Source: Paramacrobiotus richtersi (lineage: Eukaryota; Tardigrada; Eutardigrada; Parachela; Macrobiotidae). From it: DNA of 28,220 nucleotides. The stretch spans positions 1 through 28,220 of the forward strand of contig JAQGAU010000432.1 in assembly GCA_034698045.1 (NCBI GenBank), in the 5' to 3' direction. Numbering within the stretch: the first letter of the stretch is position 1; the number at the start of each line of letters is the position of its first letter. A model generated the notes under the pieces. The model was not told the DNA's origin and did no database searches. It saw nothing but the letters and a program-made list of their open reading frames with translations. A program made the translations under genes and the position numbers. Positions 1 through 11,100 of this stretch are shown piece after piece.

Positions 1-119
1 ATCCTTTTGTCCCATACATTTCCATTTTCATAAAAAGTATGAAAAATGGGGAAAAAATGGGCCATTTTCCATACTAACATGGAAATGGGCAATGACTGGT
101 GTGTATTCGTCCTACGCAG
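1..119. other. Window edge, non-coding, small inverted repeats
   Basis: No coding sequence is visible. The stretch is rich in A/T and in short self-complementary words (TTTTCAT facing ATGAAAA near 26-46, and AATGGGCCATT near 57-67). It ends in CTACGCAG, a plausible splice acceptor for the first visible exon of the glutamate receptor copy that follows, so it is most likely intron sequence. Confidence 0.4.
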
Positions 120-3100
120 TCGTTGCACGCGTTAGCCATCGACTCGGTGCAGTACTTATGTGATAGAGGCCGTACGAACCATCTCAGCAGATCCGCCGTC
201 CATTCAATCGCTGGACTGCACAGCGTACCCGTACGATAAGTGGTACGATGGACACCGAATGCTTGCCTCAGTGCGAAAGGTAGGACTAATGAGGATGGTT
301 TGAAAAGGTTATCTAGCAGTTTTTGTTGTTTTATTTTCTTTTTCTTTGGATTGGTAAAGACAGAATAGACACTAGAAATTTATAGTTCAATTTAGTCATC
401 GAGCTTTTTTCGCAGTTTAACGTCTTATGCGTTAAATGAACTCTATTACTGCGCAGTGCGCACAATCGTATCTAGTGAATGTACAGTACAGTGCACATTT
501 CCAAACGGCTGTTGTAGACTGCGTTTGACTACATGACCGGACCAGTACAATTTGATCACTTTGGAGCACGAAAGAACTACGAGCTAAATATCGTGGAAAG
601 CCTCGATGGCGGCCAGCTAAGTCAAGTGAGGATTAGCCGAATCGCTTTAAAAAATAATCCGATCAGAAACATTATGTAACGTTCATTATGTTAGATTGTG
701 TCCCGTTCTATTGAAGTAAATGAGAAACCTTTCCGCACAAATCGAAAAACATTCATTCACGTATACACTGGATTTCTCACTTGCTGTCGCGTTGTCCCAG
801 CTTTATGCAAGAATCGGGCATTGTGGGCACCAAATGATGGGAGAATTATAAACTAAATCTACTCTGAAGCTTTCTTTGGTTCTCGTAAACAGATCAGGAA
901 CATAGGCCGATGTTTATAGGTTGGGACGTGGAACGATTCCAGATCCCCTGAGCTACTAATCACTAAAGATCCGAAAAACGAGAACAATAAAACCTTGCGA
1001 GTCGTGGGATTTTTAGTAAGTCCTTGAACATTAGTTCTGGGCCTCTGGAACAGCATCTTCCTAAAGTTGTACTGTCGCTTAGATGGATCAGTTTTTAAAC
1101 TGTATTCCATGCGCGGAGTATGGTGGTACTTTGCAACGGCCGGTTAGAGAATCGGAGATTTCCACTTTACAAGCTATCATTGGTAAGGATTTCAACGTCT
1201 CGGGGCGGTGCTATGAAGGATACAATGTGGATTTGCTGAATGAGCGGACCAAAGTCACCGGATATCTGTTTAATTTTCACTTATCGAAAAACAACGACTA
1301 TGGCTGGAAGCTCGACAACGGCAGCTGGACCGGTGGTATTGGGGAAATTACCAGAAATGTATGTATCCAGAAATTAATTAGCATTGTCGACATTGCATTT
1401 TTCAGAGAGAGATGTCCAGCAAACATGTTAATTTGAAATACCAGAAAAGGCAAATCCACGAACCTCTGTTTCGAAGTTGTCAAATTAACGCATAGTGATT
1501 TTTGCAGTAAACATCGGGCTATGATGTACGGTTTTTTAATTCTGCATTGGCGAAACCATAACACGATATGGCAGTATGATTATCGTAATACGGTACATGT
1601 ACCAAAAACCGCAGACATACTTCCAGCTGGTTAAAGGACTTCCAGTTTATTACGTCGTTTTTTCGCGAACCGAACTTCGAGCCTTAGTTTGATTGCAAAG
1701 TTTACACAGGAAGCCGATCTGACTGTCGGCGATGTGACAATCATTTCCGCACGAGAAGCGCCGTCGTGGATTTCACCATGCCTTTTATGACTGATGCTTG
1801 CGTAGTCATGATCAAGCGGGATGTTGGCAAAAGAGCTCCACGGTTGTTTAGTTTTCTGGACCCTTTCTCCTGGCAGTTGTGGCTGTCCATCTGGCTGGCT
1901 TTAATGGTGACCTTTGTAGTTGTATTTCTTGTGGGAAGAATTGCTCCTTCAGAGTGGTACCTATCTAGCCGATGCAATCCAAACGGCACAAGCCAATTAG
2001 TTAATGACTACACTGCCGAAGAATTGTCGGTATACATTACGTGTTGAGATGTTCTGTACAAGGATGAGTTTCAGCAATGAATGAGCAAGAGTCGCCTGTG
2101 CAAGAGAATAACCATGTAATGACCATACGTACGTGTTTATTAAATCTGGATTATACTTGTACAAGTAGTGTTTTTGGTGCCAGTCGCGCCAAATAGTTTA
2201 ATAAGAACAGCTCAACAATGTATGAGCTGCAAAGAGGGATCGGGATCAATGTACCGACAGATGTTTCAGAAAGCTTATAAGATTCTTTCTGTTCTGCTAT
2301 ACACGCAGACGAGACGCTTGCTGTTGAAACTCAAAAACATGCACTTCTCATTCATTGCTGAACCTTAGTTCTGTGCGCCGGCAACGAGTGGACACTCAGG
2401 CTTTTTTTATTTTAGTGGCTGGTTATTACTACACTCCTACAGCAAGGACCAAACATCACACCCAGGTAGGATAATCTCCATGGATGGGTCTCGAGTAACA
2501 TGTTTTCCTCTGCAGAGCAGTCGCGACGAAAATTGCCGTGGCTTCATGGTTTGCATGGGCCCTTATCGTTGGAGCGACGTATACCGCCAATCTAGGTTTG
2601 TAACTGGCTGATCTAGTGAAAAGCGGAGAAAATAAGATTTTTGGTTTGATTTGTTTTTTGTGAGCAGGAACACAGAAACTCAAGAAAACAAGTCAAATCT
2701 ATTCAAAAACCTTTTGTTCTACACCGCGCAGAATTTTGTAGTCTGTCACTGTAATTTTTTTAGCGGCCTTCCTTACGGTCACCCGGGTGGCCAGCCCTAT
2801 CGACACCATCGAGGAGTCATCCAAGCAAGAGGCCATCCGGTACGGCATCGACAAACCCAACGTGGCTTCCGCACAATTCTTCAGCGTATCGCAGCAGCAG
2901 ATCTACATGACCATGTGGGACAAAATGCAGCAGCTCGGCTGGATGGCTTCAAGCCCTCAGGATGGAGCGGAACGAGTACGGAACGGCACGTACGCCTACA
3001 TTGCCCCGCGCAGCTACGTGGATTTTATCAATAGCGGACAACCGTGCGATACGCAGACGCTTGGGCTTCCGTTGTTCTATGTTAACTACGCTCTTGCAGT

Positions 3101-3614
3101 ACAACGTGATTCCCCTCTCCGAAGGGTACTGTCGGAAGCGATACTGCAGCTGAACGAAGACGGGATACTTCGATCACTGGAAGCCAAGTGGTTTAGGCTG
3201 TTTAGCAGAGAAAACTGACAGGTGAAATGTCTGGTGACATCTTGCGACTTGCGTGATAATTGATTATTGGGGGATAGGAGCAGTCCAGCAGAGTTTTCTA
3301 CTGAGTTTCTTACGAAGTGTGCAAGAACGCAAGATTCTATAAGTCTATAATTTTGAAACCTTGCCGGCCAAACAAGCACAATTGTGGAAGCATGGCAGTT
3401 CCAGCACATTCTATTCTTCTGCTAACTCCCTTAAAGGCAAGGCACTTAGTGGAGTCCGGCCAGCCAGGTTTTTGCGGAAATTTGCATTCTGATGTACTTT
3501 CAAAGAAGCAACACAATTGCAGAATCTGCTTTTGTATTACGCCTAACGTGTTATGCAAGGGTTTCTTTTTTTTCAGATGCATGCCGCGCGATCAAGGATA
3601 AGGAAAGCAAAGGG
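120..3614 (+). pseudogene. Ionotropic glutamate receptor copy A, 5' end outside window, disrupted
   Basis: A ligand-gated cation channel subunit of the iGluR family. Exons inferred by match to copy B: 120-279, 518-625, 920-1015, 1083-1358, 1710-2029, 2416-2465, 2516-2595, 2764-~3218, 3577-3614. They cover the end of the amino-terminal domain, binding lobe S1 (GRCYEGYNVDLL, NGSWTGG), TM1, pore loop (WLVITTLLQQGPNITPR), M3 (ATYTANL then AAFLT across an intron) and lobe S2. Splice sites are largely kept. Lesions compared with B are a 4-nt gain in the first exon (~170-180), a 2-nt gain near 1760-1765 leading to a stop about eight codons later, and an in-frame TGA at 3216-3218 where B splices onward. 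No TM4 exon was found before gene B. Assembly error could explain one lesion but hardly all. A truncated or very recently dead copy is the best reading. Confidence 0.8.
2030..2415 (+). other. Copy A intron upstream of pore exon, with 16-bp inverted repeat
   Basis: Intron between the TM1 exon and the pore-loop exon of copy A. It contains a perfect inverted repeat of 16 bp: TTCAGCAATGAATGAG at 2070-2085 and its reverse complement at 2347-2362, about 260 nt apart. The corresponding intron of copy B holds the same pair with two mismatches. Confidence 0.7.
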
Positions 3615-5191
3615 GTAACTTACGCATTTAATGCAAAATTTCAGCTATTAATTTAAAGAATACGTTCTATGCGCTGTCCTGATTGCATATTAGCGAAGTA
3701 AAACGGTTACGGACCAATAAACGTTCACGGTTCGGGTTAACAGCCAGATAAATTCCAGAAATCCGTTTTGAGCGGGCAGGACAGTGGTCTGTAACAAAGG
3801 AAAGTTCCACAACTTTCGCTGCAAAACCAACGCTTCGAACCACCATTAATTATCACAACATAAATCGCATCTTTTCACACGATTGACTTTTCAGCTTCGT
3901 AACTCGGTAATTAATGTTTTGGGAACATTATTAGACCAAAATCAGCTTTGTACGATGACAAATGATGATAGGATGAGCCCAAGAACCCAAACAGGCTGTC
4001 ACCATTCCATCATTCTGGATAATGTTTTGGCTGCTGAAATTCGAGAACGTTAACCACACTGCCCACCCAAGAGCCAAAAAGAGCGTACGAGTTTTCTACC
4101 CGTCTTTCACAAACAAAACGTGAAAACGGAACTCTGTGAGCTGTGCAGTTCTTGCACGAAGTTACGCTGCTATCGTTTTGTAAATCTGATCGTTTATTGC
4201 ATCGTTGGTCTGCAGAATGTGCAAAACGCAACCTGTTCTAAGTCTAAACGAAACGGTGAATAAATCTTCGTTAATTCTGCCGTTTATTAAGTTCTCGTGA
4301 GTACCGCAACCTGCCTATTGATTCAGGTGCGCTGACTTGTGAGGACTCATGCGCGGAATCTGATGGCAAATTCACAAAAAGTAAACCGGAAAACGGAATG
4401 GCCAGAAGAACTTCTACCCTTCCCAACTTGCCTTCTTAAATTCCTTAAGCTCCGAGTAAAATTGCTCCACTCAGGCTACTGCGAAAAAAACCGGAGGACC
4501 AGGCACCATTTTTAGGATAAAATGCTCCACTTTAAGTTGCAGAGGAATTCACAGACACTTTTCAGTGCCGATTCCAGTCCTGTAAAGAAGGGAACGGTCT
4601 TTCGAACAAAGCCTCGAAACAAAATGCCGCTCCCACTCCCCGCCTGTGTTAACAGTCTAAACTAAATGCACTGTAAACGTTTGGTGCTAACATACTGTTT
4701 GTACCGCAGTACCGGTGTGATGCATTCTGCGAAAAAACTGTGAGATATGAGCAATCTTTAGAGACTACTGTAATTACGTAGTAGGCTGAAAATTTCAGCC
4801 TGAAATCAACAGCAATTACCAGATTTGCAAGTCAAAACTGGTTGTACATGTCTGAGCATCTCCTTGTGGTTAGTTTGGTACTGTGGTAGAGAATTGTACC
4901 TAGCACACGCATGTTTAGTCATCGGTAATGCGGCATGCTCCAGGCCGGAGTATGAGGGGTATGCACTAACAAGTAAAACTGTAATTGCCAATATTTATTA
5001 TTGGCCGATATGCATCATACTCCTAGTATTTATAATAGAAGAGCCCAGTATTAGAATCACGGTGACTGTATTCCTTTTGCAGATAAACTTTACCTATGAC
5101 TGCTGACGAAAAAATGAGCCGATGGAATGACATGTGGCCTACGTAAATTGTGCTCGGTTGAGTTTTTCTTTATCCTGACACTCGAAACACT
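3615..5191. other. Intergenic stretch between the two glutamate receptor copies
   Basis: No exon could be recognised. I looked specifically for a match to the TM4 exon of copy B and did not find one. An AATAAA at 3716-3721 could serve as a polyadenylation signal for copy A, and another AATAAA lies near 4258. Several open frames of 60 to 93 codons occur but show no domain and no similarity I recognise. The promoter of copy B should lie at the right end, but no convincing core element is visible. Confidence 0.5.
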
Positions 5192-8100
5192 ATGTACGCG
5201 TATTACCGGGCGCATTCGTTGTTAACTTTTGCATCTGCTTGCGTTTTCCTATCGAGCACATCTGGACAACAACAACGGATAGGTAAGCAGCTATCGCAGC
5301 GTTTCATGGGGAAGATAAGAAGGATTCCGCAACTAAATTTGAAAGATTTTCCGCTTGCTTGCAGCCGTGTTTATTGGTGACGACATCGAAGAAACGGAAA
5401 GCATTCTGCGTACTCTGCACGCGCAGAATGGGACGGAACACATGTTCTTCGTGAAATTATCAGCCCGCGATCAATTCTTCAATGCCAACAAGAGTGAGAT
5501 TTTCCCCCTTCACCCTTCGATTTCGGCTCGAACATTCCTCCTTTTTAAAACCGTAACCCTTCGGTTAATCAACAAAACATTTTGACTGATTGGAAAAGAA
5601 TTTCTAAATTGACATAATTATATATGGGGTATCACACTGAACAATATGATGTCCCTGTAGTGATCCGCTTGGAGATCAGATTATGGTGCGCTTACTCAGT
5701 TAAAGTAAGATAACTGGAGCAGTGTAGAGACAGAGTACTGTGTGCTATGTAGTACCCCGGGTGGCTGGTGATTGGTTGTTGCCGTTGGTTAGTTTGCAGT
5801 GCTCTGCGCAACGGGACCTGGGTCATGATAGCCCTGTGCAATCCGGCCGTATCGGCCCAGCTGCAATGGTACAGCCAAGCGTTGCATGTCCCCTTGGTGA
5901 TGATGTCGTCGCACTACAGACAAGTTGAGCTGGCATTTGACGAAGACCAACCGCACGCAACGGATCAGCCTTACCAGCTGAACATACGTCCGCCTACAAT
6001 GCGGGCCATCATCGATCTCATAACCCATGAATATAACTGGAATACGGCGCTTTACGTTACCGATGCAGATATGAGTATTCTTCACAATACTCTTAAATGT
6101 ATCCTGTTGCATCAGTCGCTGACCGGAAGTTTGGATTTGTAGAACTGGACCAAGCACTGAACATGTATTATACGTACAAGGAAGGTGAATTTCGGAATCT
6201 GTATATGACCTTTTACCTGGCCCATAATGAAGACAGAGCTGTGGACTACCTCGTCGCAACGGTACTGCGCGAACCAGTCCGGGACTGGCAGATAATTCTC
6301 GATATTCCCTCCAAGAATGCCAGCGAAGTCATCAACCGACTGCTAAGCAACGATCTTATTCGGGAGCGCAAGTTTCATTTCATTCTGGCATCACTGGTAT
6401 GGTATGGCGTGATACTACCCAAGTAAACTACTATATAATATGGCCACATCATAATCACATTCTTTGAAAAACCGCTAAATTGATTTACATCCAGATACCT
6501 GTAAACCATAATACAGATGTATCTGCCGATCGATAAATGCGTATTGCGTAGAATACTACATCGTCAGGGTTCCTTGTAATGATTATCGTTTTGTCCTAGA
6601 ATTTCGAATCCACCAGCTTTGGAATTTTGCGATACACCACGAACAGCATGACTTGCTTAACGTTAATACATCGCAACGACACCGTTTACAACAAGGTACC
6701 GGATCGTACTCTTTCTGACGAGGACTCGGTACGCTGCTGCTGTCATGAATTAACAAAGGTCACCATTGTGGAACAATCTTTCACGGGTTTGCATTGTCCT
6801 TTGCAGTCATTGTACGCCTTAGCCATCGACTCGGTCCGGTATGCAGTGGAGGCTGTTCGAACAATCGCAGCAGATTCGCCGTCCATTCAATCGCTTGACT
6901 GTACAGCTCAACCGTACAACATGTGGGACGACGGGCACCGAATGCTTGCCGCCATACGAAACGTAAGGTTAATGGGATGATTATGTTTTAAGGCGTGTGG
7001 GCCAGCATTTTCATACAGTTTCATATGTCAGAGTCAGTCAGACTTAACACTCATGTTAGAAATCCGTAATAAAATCTTTGGGAATCCTATGCGAGAGATT
7101 ATACGGTTGACTAAACCAACTAACGTCCATTTAGTCGTCATGATTGTACGCAAAATTCCGAAAGCTGATTCAGTGTGAAGACCTAGCTTTTTTTTCAGAC
7201 TAGCTTTTACTATAAGACCGGGCCACTGCATTTTGGTCGCTCTGGATCACGAGAGAACTATGAGCTCAACATCGTGGAAAGCCTGGAGGGTGGCCAAATT
7301 AGACAGGTGAGGAATAACCGAATTGCTTGGTACAATAATATGGTCAGAATTTATTACGTTGATTCGACAAGAAAGTATGCCTCTTCACTAAAATTAATAT
7401 TATAACTTTTGCTACTGACGAGTAATCATTGGATGGAAGTCACCTTGCATTGGCTTTTGCGTTTACCCGTGTTTATGCGCAACAGCATGTTTTCTTAACT
7501 TTCCTTTTCTGTTGCACGAAGAACCGCAAAATTTTGCGCACAAATGATCGAAAATATTAGGTCCACCCAATCTTCTCATAGTTAAAATCTTAACTTTCAA
7601 TTGCGTCAAAAACTTTTAAAGAAATGCTGGAAACATATGCTCATGTTTAAAGATTGGGACGTGGAACGATTCCAGAACACCCGAGCTACAAATCACAAGA
7701 AACTCGAAAGAGAAGAACAATAAAACGTTGCGAGCCGTGGGATTTTTTGTAAGTGCTGTCGTGCTCGTTCACGCCTATGGAATGGCAGTTTTCTCACCTA
7801 GTGCTTCTTTTTAGATTGATCAGTTTCTGAACTGTGTTCCATGCGTATCACATGGAGGCAATTTTCAGCAACCAGTTAGGGAATCGGATGTTCCCGCTTT
7901 GCAAGCCATCATCGGCAAGGACTTCAACGTCTCGGGGCGGTGCTACGAAGGATACAACATGGATTTGCTACATGACCTGACCAAAATAACCGGATTCCAG
8001 TTCAATTTTCGCTTATCAAGAAACAACCAGTATGGATGGAAACTCGACAACGGCAGCTGGACCGGAGGCGTTGGAGAAATTTTTAGAAACGTGCGTATCT

Positions 8101-11100
8101 CTAATGAATGCTTCACCGTGACACGGCTAAATTATTCTACACTGTACTCTTGCGCCCTTTTCCACGGACTATAAATCTATACTTGTACTATCTAATAACT
8201 CTGTCCGACTATAACGTTTATACAGGAAGCTGATCTGACTGTCGGCGATCTGAGTATCATTTCCGAACGAGAAGTCGTCGTGGATTTCACCATTCCTTTT
8301 ATGACTGATGCTTACGTAGTCATGATGAAGCGGGATGTCGGCAAAAGAATACCACGGTTGTTTCGGTTTCTGGACCCCTTCTCCTGGCAGTTATGGCTGT
8401 CCATCGGGCTGGCTGTAATGGTCACGTTTCTGGTTGTATTCCTTGTGGGAAGAGTTTCTCCGTCCGAGTGGTATCTGTCTACTCAAAGGAATCCAGATGG
8501 CACAGAAGAACTAACTAATTACTACACTCCCGATGAGTCTTTGGTACTAAATACGTGCAAGGAGCTCAAGTACCAGGATGAGTTTCAGCACTGAATGAGC
8601 GAAAAGTACTAACCGCGGTACTGTTTTCAGTGCCAGCTGCGCCAAAGGAAGACCTTCGAAAATACGATAAAGTTTTTTTTATTCTGTTATGCCGAAGCCG
8701 CTCGCTAGTAATGAAAACAGGAGATTCATTGTTTACTCCGCAGTATACCCAATGTATTAACTGAGGTCACCTTCGCAGCCCTTTTCGATTAAGTAGACAT
8801 TTGCACTTGTTGAGCTTGGGCCTAGCGAGCAGCTGTTGGCAACATGCACTTCTCATTCATTACTGAATCTTATCCTTTTCGCTGCTTGGTCAGGAACGAG
8901 CGTACAACATACAGTTTTTTTTCATTTCAGTGGCTAGTTATTGCTACGCTCCTTCAACAAGGACCACGCATCAAGCCCAGGTAGAACCAAGTGTTCCAGT
9001 TCAGAATCTTTCGTACGCGCTGTCTGAAACTGCGTACTCGCCTTAAACGCATATTGAATAATAAGTTTTTATTTTGCAGAGTAGTCGCTACCAAAATTGC
9101 CATGATTTCATGGTTCGCATGGGTGTTTGTGGTTGGAGCAGCGTATACTGCCAATCTAGGTTTGCAACTTTGCTATCTGACACAGAGCGGAGAAGCAGAT
9201 TACTGGATTCGTTTCTTCTCAGAAGTATAATAATTATTTAAATATATTAGAGAGGAAAGTGTGTTATTCGTTTTGGTAACCATAACATCCAGAAACCCGG
9301 CTGGCAGTTTATATCATGGTTATGCACTTACCCTATATCAACAACAATCAGAACGCTGACGCAAGCGGCACTGCAGGGAAGGGAAAGAGTGTGGTCTAAC
9401 TCAAGCAGGCATCACGCAAACCGCCAGCCGGGTGACCGGATTGTTACGTAAACAATGTGCAGCAAGCAAAATTATTCCCTTATGCAACAGTACAGGCTGT
9501 GCTTCAAAAACAGTGTCACTGAAGCTCCAAGTGCGCTTTCAAGGAACACCGACGGAGGGCCGGAAAGTTCCCGGCGGAAAAAATACTGAAAAGTTGACAG
9601 TAGTCTGTACTATAGCTATACTCACATCACTGTATGGTTTTCTGGAACATTTTCGTTTCCTTTCCAACGGTAATCTCTATCCTTTTTTTGTTTGCATAAA
9701 ACGTTTTTTGTTCTACGTGGACATAAAGCGACGTACGTATACGTCGCTTTATAACGATGAGCTCATGTAACTACATGTAGGTGCTTCCGAGAATAAGCCA
9801 AATCCGAAATGTGTTTTCTCGCTCGGAGAAGCTTCTACGTACCTTTTATCAAACCTTTGTTAACTTTTCCCTCAGCGGCCTTCCTGACGGTTACACACAT
9901 GAATATGAATACTACGATCGAAACGGTTGAGGAGTTATCCAAGCAAGACGACATACAATACGGCATCGACACACTCAACGTGGCGTCCGTGCATTTTTTC
10001 AGCGCATCCGAGCAACCAGTCTACAAGAGCATGTGGGACAGAATGCAGCAACCCGGCTGGATGGCTTTGAGCCCGCGGGATGGAGTGCAACGGGTGCGGA
10101 ACGGCACATACGCCTACATTGCTCCGCGTAGCTACGTGGAATTTATCAACAGTGGTCAACCCTGTGATACGCGAACGCTTGGGCTTCCGTTGTTCTATGT
10201 TAACTGTGCTATCGCGGTAAAACGCGATTCTCCTCTCAGGAAGATACTGTCGGATGCTTTGCTGCGTTTGGGTGAAAACGGGATGCTCCGATCACTGGAA
10301 GCCAAGTGGTTTACTAGAAATGAGACAAGTAAGATTCCTCGTAACATGCTGCGCCATAAAAAGCAAGGTGCTAGGAACAGCCGAATCGCGTTAATTTTGA
10401 GCTCATCGTTAAAGTTTTCTTAGCTGGATTTCGCTACAGAACACACATGACCGAACTAGCGTACTCGGTCGCATACGAATATACGGTAATTGACAGTAAA
10501 ATTAATAGTGCTACCGGTTAGACAAACGACTGGAAGATGTACGTACTTCTTTCCGAATCCATGGTTAGCACTTGTTCATACGTTTCCAACAAACGTTTTT
10601 GTGGATTAATTCGTCTTGATATCTGAAAGTGAAATGTTTTCAGCGTGTTTAAGAGAGGAAAGATCTGGCTGCAAATGATATCAAAATTGTTGAAAATCAA
10701 TCGCATAAGCAGTGCTCGCTCGGTTGTTAAATTAAGTATACATATCATATGTCCATACGGCTACTTCTAGGGTTATTTAGGCACATTCCATTTTGGCCCA
10801 TCCCTTAATTTAATACCGACAACGTTTTGTGGTAAATGATGTTAATCAACAAGTGAATTGACAAGTGAAATGCGGAATCTGCTGTGGTGCCACTCCTTGC
10901 ATTTTTACAAGGTTATGAGGTTTGTTTCCTTCTAGATGCGTGTCGCGCGGTAAAGGATAAAGAAAGCAATACGGTAAGTCCGAAGTTTGTACACAACTGC
11001 GGTAATGTTGCCTCAGTACAGACTACACTGTACAGGTGAGATTCTTGGCGTTGCCATACGTATCAGCCAAAGGACTCAAAGTAGAACAGCTACGATTACA

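Noticed and set aside
4825-5106. 93-codon plus-strand frame with a hydrophobic stretch, considered as the missing TM4 exon of copy A
   Set aside because: It does not resemble the TM4 exon of copy B (FDLSGLFIILAGG) in sequence or position of splice sites.
5789-6259. 156-codon minus-strand open frame
   Set aside because: Antisense to receptor B exons 3 and 4, whose plus-strand reading matches the iGluR amino-terminal domain.
6759-6806. Treating this segment as coding in receptor B (it is in frame)
   Set aside because: Copy A shows an acceptor-like CGCAG at the same point with unrelated sequence before it, so an intron is preferred. The donor GTCACC is weak, so this is not settled.
8571-8593. 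Read-through from the copy B TM1 exon to the TGA at 8591-8593 as a real C-terminus
   Set aside because: An in-phase donor at 8544 joins exactly to the pore exon with the family spacing. The extra codons lie past the splice site.
9432-9770. 112-codon plus-strand open frame
   Set aside because: Lies inside the intron that splits YTANL/AAFLT, with no domain. Its end is the hairpin.
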